Part shown: piece after piece, positions 24,820 to 32,250 of the stretch | Numbering within the stretch: position 1 is the stretch's first letter | How the letters are laid out: each line of letters opens with the position of its first letter | The notes under the pieces: model-generated | What the model was told of the DNA's origin: nothing | Seen by the model: only the letters and a program-made list of their open reading frames with translations | The model's database searches: none | Position numbers and translations under genes: made by a program | Assembly: GCF_003050935.1 (NCBI RefSeq) | Contig: NZ_QAOX01000002.1 | Span: 682,001 to 746,000 of the forward strand | DNA: 64,000 bases | Origin: Luteibacter sp. OK325 | GTDB lineage: Bacteria > Pseudomonadota > Gammaproteobacteria > Xanthomonadales > Rhodanobacteraceae | Direction of reading: 5' to 3'

Positions 24820-27066
24820 TCAGCGGCTATGGCGTTTGCAAAGGGCGAAGTCGGCGTCGGACAACGACGGCGGCGGCGAGGTCGTACCCCAGCGCGACGG
24901 CGTCGGACCCATTACCAGATCCAGCGTGCCGCCTCCGGCGATCTGGCCGTGGCGGAACCACGCGGCGTCGAGCGGCTGGCCATTGAGCGTGGCCGACTGC
25001 ACGTAGCGGTTCGTGCCATCCGGCGTGAAGTTCTCGGCGTGGACACGGAAAGTCTTGCCACCGCCAAGATCGATCGTCGACTCGCGGAACGACGGCGTAC
25101 CGATCAGGTACACGTCCTGGCCCGGGTTCGGATAGAAACCCATCGACTGGAAGGCGTACCAGCTGGACATGGCGCCGGAGTCATCGTTACCCGGGATGCC
25201 ACCACGATCCGCGCCGAAGGCCCGATGCAGGAACGTGGTGACACGATCGGCGGTGAGGTCCGGACGGCCGGCCCAGATATAGAGGTCCGGGATCAGGAAG
25301 CCCGGTTCGTTCGTGATGTCGAAATGCAGGTGGTCGAAGACCGTATCCAGGCGCTTCACGAAGGCCTCGTTGCCGCCCGACATCGCGATCAGCTTGCGTA
25401 CGTCCTGCGGGGCGTACAGCGAATACGTCCAAAGGTCCGCTTCATAGTAGAAGTCCGGCCACGTGCCGCGGCGGACCAGGTACTGCGGTGCCCAGGTGCC
25501 ATCTTCATTGCGCGGACGAAGGAAGCCGGTGACGCCTTCCTGCTCGCTCGTCGCGTCCCACAGGTTCGCCCAGTTGCCGGCGTGCGCGCGGTAGAGCTTC
25601 GCTTCGTCGTCATGACCCAGGCCACACGCCACTTCAGCGATGCTGAAGTCGTTGTATGCGTATTCCACGGTGCGCGAGCCAGCGCGCTCCGTCGGCTGGG
25701 CCACGTAGCCGAGACGGTTGTACGTTTCCAGACCGCCACGTCCTTCCTTGCGCGCGTCGGCGGGCGCCACCGTGGCGTCCTTCACCATGGCCTTGAATGC
25801 CGTCGCGTAGTCGATGCCGGTGAGACCCTTGACGTACGCATCCGCCACCAGCACGTTCGCGTTGCTGCCACCCTGGGTACGACCGTTGTCGTTACCGACG
25901 CGCGCATCGGGCATGTAGCCGGCATGGCGGAAGGTATCCACCAGCGACCGCACGATATCGCGCTGCACGTCCGGCGCGATCAGGGTGAGAAGCGGGCCCT
26001 GGCTGCGGAACGTATCCCAGATCGCCTGGAAGTCGTCGTAATACGGCTCGGCGGACTTCCACTTCGGGTTCTCACCCGTATGGTCCGACGGCATCATCAT
26101 CGTGTGGTAAAGCGCCGTATAGAACGTGCGGCGCTGGGTGTCGTCCGCACCGGCGATCTCGATGCGGCCGAGTGCCTTGTTCCATGCGGCAACGGCTGTC
26201 TGGTGCACGCCGTCGAAGTTCCAGCCGCGCGCCTCCTCCGTCGCATTGCGATGGGCCTGTGCCTCGCTCACGAAGGAAATACCGACCTTGGCCTGGATCG
26301 CCTGCCCGGCCTTCACCTGGTAATCGAACGAGGCACCGAGCGGCATGGCGCTGGTGGCGTGCACCGTCGACGACGCGCTCACGGTCTTGTCGAGCCATGT
26401 GCGTGTCGATGCCGCTGGTGTATCGACGATCATGTCCACGTAGACGTCATACGGGCCACCTTCGTTCCAGCCGCCGGCATAGTGCCCCACGCCGGCGATC
26501 TCGGTGGGCGAGACCACGCGCAGGTCGCCGCCCAGGAACTGCTGGGTCTCTTCCCCCGTACCCTTGTAGAGCAGGTCGAGGTCGAGCGTTACATGTCCGT
26601 CGCCGTCCTTGGCGAACGTATACCGATGCATACCCATACGCCGCGTGGCAGTCAGCTCCGCCTTCACCTGGTAGCGCGTCAGATCCACGGCGTAGTAACC
26701 CGGGCTGGCCATTTCATTCGCGCGTGGCGAATGGAAGGCGCCCGGTTCGAGATCGCCAGTGGTCGCAATCACACGAGCGTTCTCGTACTTGCCCGAACCA
26801 CCGCTCAGGTGCAGGTGGGAGAAACCGCGAATGTCGCCGGTGCTCTGGAAACCCTTGCGATAGCCGTAGTCACGCACGTCAGGACCGACCTTCACCATGC
26901 CGAAGGGCATCGTGGCGCCGACGAAGACCTCACCGAACCAGTCCGACCCAATGAACGGGTCGACGTCGGTGGCATGATCGGCAGCCATGGCGGCAGGTGC
27001 CGCCATGGCCAGGGAAGCGACGGCGACCGCGAGGGTACGCCGTGCGATGGAGTTGAGACTGTGCAT
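24820..27066 (-). CDS. GH92 alpha-mannosidase, secreted
   Basis: 748 aa; ATG 27066 with AAGGAAA upstream; signal peptide ending AMAAD. GH92 landmarks in order: VDPFIGSDWFGEVFVGATMPFGMVKVGPD, GFSHLHLSGG, YHTMMMPSD, WDTFRSQGPLLTL, ITNEPGF with the expected acid E587, and PGNDDSGAMSSWYAF with base aspartates D628/D629, followed by GFYPNPGQDVYLIGTP. GH92 enzymes are inverting, calcium-dependent exo-alpha-mannosidases (alpha-1,2/1,3/1,6/1,4 depending on subgroup). The residues after NEP (GF rather than N-H) differ from well-studied N-glycan mannosidases, so linkage is open. Sits 28 nt after the receptor and 17 nt before the PI-PLC. Confidence 0.93.
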   Translation of the reverse strand: MHSLNSIARRTLAVAVASLAMAAPAAMAADHATDVDPFIGSDWFGEVFVGATMPFGMVKVGPDVRDYGYRKGFQSTGDIRGFSHLHLSGGSGKYENARVIATTGDLEPGAFHSPRANEMASPGYYAVDLTRYQVKAELTATRRMGMHRYTFAKDGDGHVTLDLDLLYKGTGEETQQFLGGDLRVVSPTEIAGVGHYAGGWNEGGPYDVYVDMIVDTPAASTRTWLDKTVSASSTVHATSAMPLGASFDYQVKAGQAIQAKVGISFVSEAQAHRNATEEARGWNFDGVHQTAVAAWNKALGRIEIAGADDTQRRTFYTALYHTMMMPSDHTGENPKWKSAEPYYDDFQAIWDTFRSQGPLLTLIAPDVQRDIVRSLVDTFRHAGYMPDARVGNDNGRTQGGSNANVLVADAYVKGLTGIDYATAFKAMVKDATVAPADARKEGRGGLETYNRLGYVAQPTERAGSRTVEYAYNDFSIAEVACGLGHDDEAKLYRAHAGNWANLWDATSEQEGVTGFLRPRNEDGTWAPQYLVRRGTWPDFYYEADLWTYSLYAPQDVRKLIAMSGGNEAFVKRLDTVFDHLHFDITNEPGFLIPDLYIWAGRPDLTADRVTTFLHRAFGADRGGIPGNDDSGAMSSWYAFQSMGFYPNPGQDVYLIGTPSFRESTIDLGGGKTFRVHAENFTPDGTNRYVQSATLNGQPLDAAWFRHGQIAGGGTLDLVMGPTPSRWGTTSPPPSLSDADFALCKRHSR

Positions 27067-27094
27067 CGATGGACTTTCCTTTTAAGCCTGCCGA

Positions 27095-29275
27095 TCAGAA
27101 CGTGTAGGTAGCCTGCACGGTGTAGTTGCGACCTGCCAGGTAGTAGAAGGTCGGATCCTTGGCCAGGCCGTTGCCCTGGATGGCCGTGCGGTGGTCGAAC
27201 AGGTTATTGGTCGACAGTTGCAGTCTCAGGTCAGGCGTGAAGCGATAGCCGATGTTGAAGTTGGTGTAGTTGTAGGTCGGCAGCTTGGTGTTCGGGTTGT
27301 ACTTGGCACCACTGGTCTCGCCTGTGCCGGTAAAACGCGTGCCCACGTACTTGACCAGGAACGAGCCGTACAGCGGGCCCTGGTCGTAGATGAAGCCGAC
27401 ATCGGCCGTGGACATGGGCGAGTTGGAAATCTGCAGGTGCGTCGTCTTGGAGTACGCGCTGTTGATACTGCCGTTCGCCGTGAAGCTGAAGCCGGAATCG
27501 CCCAGGATGTGCGTCAGTTCACCTTCCACGCCCTTGTAGATCACGCCACCCTGGTTGGCGAACACGCTGATCAGCGAACCGCCCGGACCGATCGGCTCCT
27601 CGACGCTGCTCACCAGGTTGCCGAAGTCGATGTAATAGACATCGATGTCCGCCACGGTGGTCGGGGTCTTCCAGACCACACCGGCCTGGTAGTTCGTGGT
27701 CGTCTGCGGATCGATATGGCCGGCCGGACCCTGGATGATGTTGACCTTCGGCGCCTGGAAGCCCTTGGCCACCTGCGCATACGCCGCGAGGTTCGGCGAG
27801 AACCGGTAATTGGCCGCCACCGAGCCAAGCGTGGTGGCGAAGTGGCCATCACCGCCGACCGGCAGGAAGTTGGACACACCGTCGATCGTGCGATCGAACA
27901 CGATCTGCTTCACACCCGGCACGATGCTCAGGTTCTCCAGCGGCCGCCACTCGATCTCGAAGTAGCTCTGCGTCGTATTGGTGTGCTGGTTGGTATCGAT
28001 GATGTTGGCGTTCGGCTCGCCCTTGAGCACCTGCGGCGTCATCGTCGAGAGGTCGACCGTGACCTGGTCCTGCACCTGATAGGTGCGCTCGGCCCAGATG
28101 CCCGCCTTCAGGGTGCTCTCCAGCCAGTCGCTGCCGATGTCCTTCTCCGCCGTGAGGAAATCGCCGGCGGCGCGGTAACGGCTGTGGTTGATCGCACCGG
28201 GGACGCCACCGTTGGGCAGCAATGCGATGTTCGGCGTGTTGCCGAGCAGGTCCACGCCACCCGGACCGCTGTCACGCAGGCCGTAGGTATAGAACTTGTT
28301 GTCGATGCGCCAGCTGCCGTAGTCGCCATGCAGCTGAAGGTATTCGAAGTCCGCATGGCGGTCATCGATGTTGTAGTTGGCGAAGCCCTGCGAGGCGGGA
28401 TCCTGGTTAAGGCCGCCGAAGTCCAGCCCGAGGATGTCCGTCCGCTTCTTCGGTTGAGCGGTAAAGGTGTTCCATTTCACCTTGTTGTAGTCGGCCACCA
28501 GAGTCAGCGTCGTGTTGTCGCCCAGCGGCTGCTTCACCTTGAACAGGATATTGTCCTGCTTGAAGCCCGCATCATCGATCAGGCCATTGGATTCGATATG
28601 GCTGTAATTGACCGACGCCTCGGTGCCGATCTTGTTGAGCACGCCCGTATTGCCGTCGCCGGCGACCTGCCAGGTCGCACCGCTGCCATACATGGCGGAC
28701 ACCTCACCGGACGGCTTGTCGGTCGTGGGTGCCGAGTACAGCGCCACCGTGCCACCGAAGGTCGCATTGCCGAGGTTGCTCGCCGTGCCCGGGCCGCGGT
28801 CGACCACCACCTTGTCCAGCGAGGGGCCCGGGAAAAACGCCGTCGTCGCATGGCCGAAGGCGCCCGGATCGCCGAACGGGATGCCGTCGAAGGTCACGTC
28901 GTACTCGCCATCCTGGAAGCCGCGGATGGTGCCGCTCTTGCTGGAGAAGCCCGCTCCGTTGGGGGATGCATTCACCGCCGAGGGCGTGAGCTCCAGCAAC
29001 GCAAGGTAATCCGCCTTGGGTGTCGCGATCGTCTGGATGAAGTTCCGGCTCAGGACCGACTGCGGCTCGATCTCGAACAGATTGCCTTGCGTCGGCGCGA
29101 GTGCCGCCGCGCTGCCGGGCGGTGCGAGGTTAGGGTCGTCAATGCCGGCGGAAACCGCGACGCCCTGCAGGTTCGTCGTGTGTTTCGTGATATCCGCGTC
29201 CGTGGTTTCGGCGGCGGCGCTGATAGCGGCTGCGAGAGCAGCCAGACCAAATCCAAAACGTACAGCGTGATGCAT
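27095..29275 (-). CDS. TonB-dependent receptor of the mannoside/PLC locus
   Basis: 726 aa from ATG 29275; the frame stays open upstream but only this start yields a signal peptide (ending ISAAAE). The plug contains LLELTPSAVNASPNGAGF, GTIRGFQDGEYDVTFDGIPFG and VVVDRGPGTASNLGNATFGGTV; the barrel ends in QATYTF. It differs from the TonB-Xanth-Caul receptors at the left end of the window: no VTGxR block, and a shorter barrel. It is first in an operon with GH92 and PI-PLC and is divergent from a TetR gene, so its ligand is probably a mannose-containing product. Confidence 0.92.
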   Translation of the reverse strand: MHHAVRFGFGLAALAAAISAAAETTDADITKHTTNLQGVAVSAGIDDPNLAPPGSAAALAPTQGNLFEIEPQSVLSRNFIQTIATPKADYLALLELTPSAVNASPNGAGFSSKSGTIRGFQDGEYDVTFDGIPFGDPGAFGHATTAFFPGPSLDKVVVDRGPGTASNLGNATFGGTVALYSAPTTDKPSGEVSAMYGSGATWQVAGDGNTGVLNKIGTEASVNYSHIESNGLIDDAGFKQDNILFKVKQPLGDNTTLTLVADYNKVKWNTFTAQPKKRTDILGLDFGGLNQDPASQGFANYNIDDRHADFEYLQLHGDYGSWRIDNKFYTYGLRDSGPGGVDLLGNTPNIALLPNGGVPGAINHSRYRAAGDFLTAEKDIGSDWLESTLKAGIWAERTYQVQDQVTVDLSTMTPQVLKGEPNANIIDTNQHTNTTQSYFEIEWRPLENLSIVPGVKQIVFDRTIDGVSNFLPVGGDGHFATTLGSVAANYRFSPNLAAYAQVAKGFQAPKVNIIQGPAGHIDPQTTTNYQAGVVWKTPTTVADIDVYYIDFGNLVSSVEEPIGPGGSLISVFANQGGVIYKGVEGELTHILGDSGFSFTANGSINSAYSKTTHLQISNSPMSTADVGFIYDQGPLYGSFLVKYVGTRFTGTGETSGAKYNPNTKLPTYNYTNFNIGYRFTPDLRLQLSTNNLFDHRTAIQGNGLAKDPTFYYLAGRNYTVQATYTF

Positions 29276-29378
29276 TGCGTTGAAACTCCTGCCTGAATCG
29301 GCCGCGCGGTTACCCGCGACGGTCAGCTCTGTCGAGCCCGAAGGAATGGGATACGGAATGTTGGGGAGGGGTGGTGGA

Positions 29379-29402
29379 AAACAGTAGTTAACGCTACTGT
29401 TT
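29379..29402. promoter_or_regulatory. 24-bp TetR-type operator
   Basis: AAACAGTAG-TTAACG-CTACTGTTT: perfect 9-bp arms around 6 nt, 104 nt upstream of the receptor start and 150 nt upstream of the divergent TetR start. Length and symmetry suit a TetR dimer. Binding by the adjacent regulator, with control of both genes, is inferred from position. Confidence 0.65.
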
Positions 29403-29459
29403 GCATATGACAGAGCTTTGACGCTTACGTGGCACGCGACACGTTTCGTGCAGGTATCG

Positions 29460-29483
29460 CGCTGCAGCACGCACGCTGCAGCG
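29460..29483. promoter_or_regulatory. Second dyad in the TetR/receptor gap
   Basis: CGCTGCAG (29460-29467) and CTGCAGCG (29476-29483) form a perfect 8-bp inverted repeat with an 8-nt centre, 70 nt before the TetR start. It may be an accessory operator or an mRNA hairpin. Confidence 0.35.
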
Positions 29484-29552
29484 AAATAAGTATCATCTGG
29501 AACCAATTTGTCTTCGTTCAAAATCACGAAGACGCTCGCCGAGGTCTACCCC

Positions 29553-30302
29553 ATGAATAGCGCCACGCGTCGGAAGAAAGCCGATGCGCTTCCCGCGATC
29601 CCGCTGGACACCAAGCAACAACCGATGCAACAACGCTCGGTCGAAACCTTCGAGTTGATCCTCGAGGTCACCTCGCGCCTGCTCGGCGAAGTAGGCGTGG
29701 AACGTCTGTCGACGAATCTGGTTTGCGCGAAGGCCGGTATCTCGCCACCCGCGCTCTATCGGTACTTCCCGAACAAGTACGCCATCCTCAAGGAGCTCGG
29801 CGAGCGCCTGATGAAATGCCAGAACAAGGCGTACAGAGCCTGGCTGGAAGAGGAAAAGGCGCTCGACTACGACGGCTCGCGTGAAGCCAGCATTCGTGGC
29901 CTGCGTGACATGCAGGCGGCGATCAACGCGGCAACGCTCGCCTTTCCTGGCGCGGTATGGATCATGCGGGCGCTTCGCGCGGTACCCACGCTACGGCACA
30001 TTCGTCTGGCCTCACACGACGACGTGGCGGAGACGAGCTACGAAGGCCTGCGCGATCGCTACCCGAGCGCCGACCCGGCCGCCCTGCGTGTTGCGATGCG
30101 CCTGTCCACCGAAGTGATGTACGCGGCCACGGAAATGGCCGTGGACAATCCGACGATGGACAGCCATATCATCAATACCGAGGTCGCCGAAATGGTCGTG
30201 CGTTATTACGACAAGTTCGTCGAGGGCGAAGAACGCTATGCGGCCGCCGTGAAGAAGAGCAAGGTCAAGCGCTCAGCTGCGACATCAAAGTCAGTGCGTT
30301 AG
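29553..30302 (+). CDS. TetR-family regulator
   Basis: 249 aa from ATG 29553 (in-frame codons upstream lack an ATG). After a basic N-terminal arm of about 25 residues, the HTH region reads STNLVCAKAGISPPALYRYFPNKYAILKELGERL, the classical TetR_N signature. The C-terminal ligand domain is alpha-helical and the tail is Lys-rich. It is divergent from the receptor-GH92-PLC operon, with a 24-bp palindrome between them, so it is the likely local repressor, relieved by a small glycan or lipid-derived ligand (inference). Confidence 0.88.
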   Translation: MNSATRRKKADALPAIPLDTKQQPMQQRSVETFELILEVTSRLLGEVGVERLSTNLVCAKAGISPPALYRYFPNKYAILKELGERLMKCQNKAYRAWLEEEKALDYDGSREASIRGLRDMQAAINAATLAFPGAVWIMRALRAVPTLRHIRLASHDDVAETSYEGLRDRYPSADPAALRVAMRLSTEVMYAATEMAVDNPTMDSHIINTEVAEMVVRYYDKFVEGEERYAAAVKKSKVKRSAATSKSVR

Positions 30303-30533
30303 GTATCGCCTCGCCCCGCGCCGTGTTGTCGAAGATGCACCAGACGACGGCGCCCTTCTCCTCCCACGCCAAAACGACGTTGAGAGGTAGTTTCCTCATG
30401 AGAATGTGGAGCCGCCGTCATCCCTGCTTGTTTATAGTCCGGGCGAGTCTTCAGCTCGCAACGTGACTTCCGGCAGGGTATCCCACGCGCCACCGCGGTT
30501 ACGCTCGGCGTTTCCCCTCCCCGGAACGCCATC

Positions 30534-31265
30534 ATGCTTCGTGCGCTTGCCCTCGCCTGCTGCTTCGCCGCCCTTCCCGCCATCGCCGCGGACACCGTCC
30601 CGACCGCCGCCGAGAAGGCGCAGGGTTGGCAATCGCTTTTCGACGGCAAGACGCTGCAGGGCTGGCACTCCTTCGGTCAGAAGGGCACGGGCAAGGACTG
30701 GAGCGTCGTCGACGGCGCGATCCAGCTCGACCGTGATCTCAAAGCGCCCGACGCCGACTTCGCGGATCTCGTCACCGAGAAAGAATACGAGAACTTCGAC
30801 CTCAAGCTCGACTGGAAGATGACTGCCTGCGCCGATGCTGGTGTGATCTTCAACGTCAAGGAATCGCCGAAGTACAAATACACCTGGGAAACCGGGCCCG
30901 AGATGCAGATCGCCGACCTCGTGTGCACCAAGCCGGACAGCTATACGCTGTACGAACGCTCCGGTGACCTCTTCGACCTGATCTCCTCGGACATCGAGAA
31001 CGTCAACGAGCACGGCCACTGGAACGCCATCGAGATCATCGTCGACCACGGCCACGTGCAGTTCTTCCAGAACGGACACAAGACCGTCGACACCACCCTG
31101 TGGACGCCGGAATGGACCGCCCTTGTCGGAAAGACGAAGTTCGCGAAGATGGAAGATTACGCACGCTTCCACAAAGGCCGTATCGCGCTGCAGGGCGGCG
31201 AAGACAAGGGCGTGCCGCCCATCCAGATAGCGTTTCGCAACATCCGGATTAAAGAGCTGAACTGA
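30534..31265 (+). CDS. Secreted DUF1080 (3-keto-disaccharide hydrolase-like) protein
   Basis: 243 aa with a Sec signal (cut near AIAAD). GWQSLFDGKTLQGWHSFGQKG at the mature start, NFDLKLDWKM, DAGVIFNVKE, GPEMQIAD, NEHGHWNAIEIIVDHGHVQFFQNG and GRIALQGG are the conserved strands of the DUF1080/PF06439 concanavalin-like fold; members have been linked to hydrolysis of 3-keto-glycosides. No 3-dehydrogenase gene is nearby, so the substrate is unknown. The start codon has only a weak GGAA upstream. The 231-bp gap before it holds a TATAGT (30433-30438) without a clear -35. Confidence 0.85.
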   Translation: MLRALALACCFAALPAIAADTVPTAAEKAQGWQSLFDGKTLQGWHSFGQKGTGKDWSVVDGAIQLDRDLKAPDADFADLVTEKEYENFDLKLDWKMTACADAGVIFNVKESPKYKYTWETGPEMQIADLVCTKPDSYTLYERSGDLFDLISSDIENVNEHGHWNAIEIIVDHGHVQFFQNGHKTVDTTLWTPEWTALVGKTKFAKMEDYARFHKGRIALQGGEDKGVPPIQIAFRNIRIKELN

Positions 31266-31275
31266 GAGGCGGCCT

Positions 31276-31674
31276 TCAGCCTGCCACAGAAAAGTCGATC
31301 TCAACTTCGATCCTCGTGGCATTCGCCACGGGACGCACCTGATTGTTCGCCTCTTTCGACAGAGACACCAATCCGTACTGCGACATGTTTGCCAGCGTTC
31401 GAGAGAGGTTGCCTTGCTGACGCCCTGTGGTCCGCGCCAACTCGCTTACCGACGCCGGATGGGTCTCCTGGATGACCTTCAGAAGCCCAATATTCTCTGG
31501 GCTAAGGAGCTGAGCAAGCGCCTGAGTCGAGGTGATCCAAACCTTGGGGTCGTGGTCAGACGGCTTCAAAGCACCCGAGGCGATATCAATCGTCCTCTTG
31601 CGGATAGCCTCCTTCGAACTCACGCCAATCCGAAGCACCTTCTCTTCGACCTTGATTTCTTGAACCTCAATCAT
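31276..31674 (-). CDS. Winged-helix antitoxin of TA pair
   Basis: 132 aa. The ATG at 31674 overlaps the stop of the upstream toxin gene by 4 nt (ATGA). The N-terminal half (VQEIKVEEKVLRIGVSSKEAI) has no recognised family. The C-terminal half has a MarR/ArsR-like winged helix: ENIGLLKVIQETHPASVSELARTTGRQQGNLSRTLANMSQYGLVSL. Such DNA-binding partners neutralise the toxin and autorepress. The pair is in AT-richer DNA than its neighbours, which suggests horizontal gain. It converges on the DUF1080 gene with a 10-nt gap. Confidence 0.7.
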   Translation of the reverse strand: MIEVQEIKVEEKVLRIGVSSKEAIRKRTIDIASGALKPSDHDPKVWITSTQALAQLLSPENIGLLKVIQETHPASVSELARTTGRQQGNLSRTLANMSQYGLVSLSKEANNQVRPVANATRIEVEIDFSVAG

Positions 31675-32051
31675 GACGGTATCTCCTTAAGGAGCGCAGC
31701 GTCCACAGCCTTCCAGAAATCAGCAACAAGCTCACCGGGGCTGTTGAACTCATAATGGACCGCTGATGGGTTGGGCCGTCCAGTGTAGACATGCTCGTGA
31801 TCGAAGCTGATGACGCGTCCGGCGTACTTGTAAGGGCTTCCAGCAAGCGGAATGCCATGCGCATTGTCGAAGCCGAGAATTCGCGGCCCACCCGGTCGAT
31901 GAAGGCTCAACGAGTAGCGGATACCGTGGGGAATCCGGTCTGTTGGTGTTACGTGGTGAACTTCAAACTTCACCCAATAAAGCTCATCTAGAATGACCCT
32001 TTCGCCATCGAGATTGAGGAGCGCATCGAGGTCGTTCTTTGTCGAACTCAT
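31671..32051 (-). CDS. DUF6516/TumE-family toxin
   Basis: 126 aa from ATG 32051. The central segment HHVTPTDRIPHGIRYSLSLHRPGGPRILGFDNAHG is typical of the DUF6516 (TumE) proteins annotated as toxins of type II systems and found beside winged-helix antitoxins. The toxin gene comes first, opposite to most type II modules. No signal peptide or membrane segment. The mode of action is not known from the sequence; the conserved Arg/His/Asp residues would be compatible with an RNase. Family call rests on recalled motifs, not on a search. Confidence 0.65.
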   Translation of the reverse strand: MSSTKNDLDALLNLDGERVILDELYWVKFEVHHVTPTDRIPHGIRYSLSLHRPGGPRILGFDNAHGIPLAGSPYKYAGRVISFDHEHVYTGRPNPSAVHYEFNSPGELVADFWKAVDAALLKEIPS

Positions 32052-32055
32052 GGTA

Positions 32056-32083
32056 ACTATATCATCCGATGATATGAAGTCAA
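32056..32083 (-). promoter_or_regulatory. Promoter of the TA operon, near-leaderless
   Basis: On the minus strand TTGACT (-35, 32083-32078), a 16-nt spacer and TATAGT (-10, 32061-32056) precede the toxin ATG by only 4 nt. Initiation 6-8 nt after the -10 would fall on or just inside the start codon, so the mRNA would be leaderless, with no room for a ribosome-binding site. Confidence 0.6.
32059..32075. promoter_or_regulatory. TA operator palindrome
   Basis: ATATCATC-C-GATGATAT: perfect 8-bp arms with a single central base, covering the spacer and the upstream part of the -10 box. This is the position expected for autorepression by the antitoxin or the toxin-antitoxin complex. Confidence 0.7.
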
Positions 32084-32185
32084 GCGAAGCACAGTCAGCT
32101 AGATCAACGTATCAAGACGACTTGAAGTTTTCTGTAGGCACAGCCCCTGAGGCACCCGTAAATCAGCCCGTTGTCGTACAGACGA

Positions 32186-32219
32186 AAAAAGCCGCGCTCC
32201 TTCCAGAACGCGGCTTTTT
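32186..32219. terminator. Bidirectional terminator downstream of the S8 protease
   Basis: AAAAAGCCGCG and CGCGGCTTTTT flank a 12-nt loop. The A-run and T-run make it work on either strand; it ends the minus-strand adhesin-protease operon 32 nt after the protease stop. Confidence 0.85.
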
Positions 32220-32250
32220 AACGAGATCAGAAATCCCTCCCCCTCGTCGA

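Noticed and set aside
24829-27111. Long open frame (760 codons) on the plus strand across the GH92 gene
   Set aside because: It is antisense to a protein with full GH92 motifs. Its Arg/Val-rich, motif-free translation is the usual shadow of a high-GC gene.
27191-29296. Long plus-strand frame (701 codons) opposite the second TonB receptor
   Set aside because: The receptor on the minus strand has a signal peptide, plug and terminal aromatic residue. The opposite frame has none of the features of a real protein.
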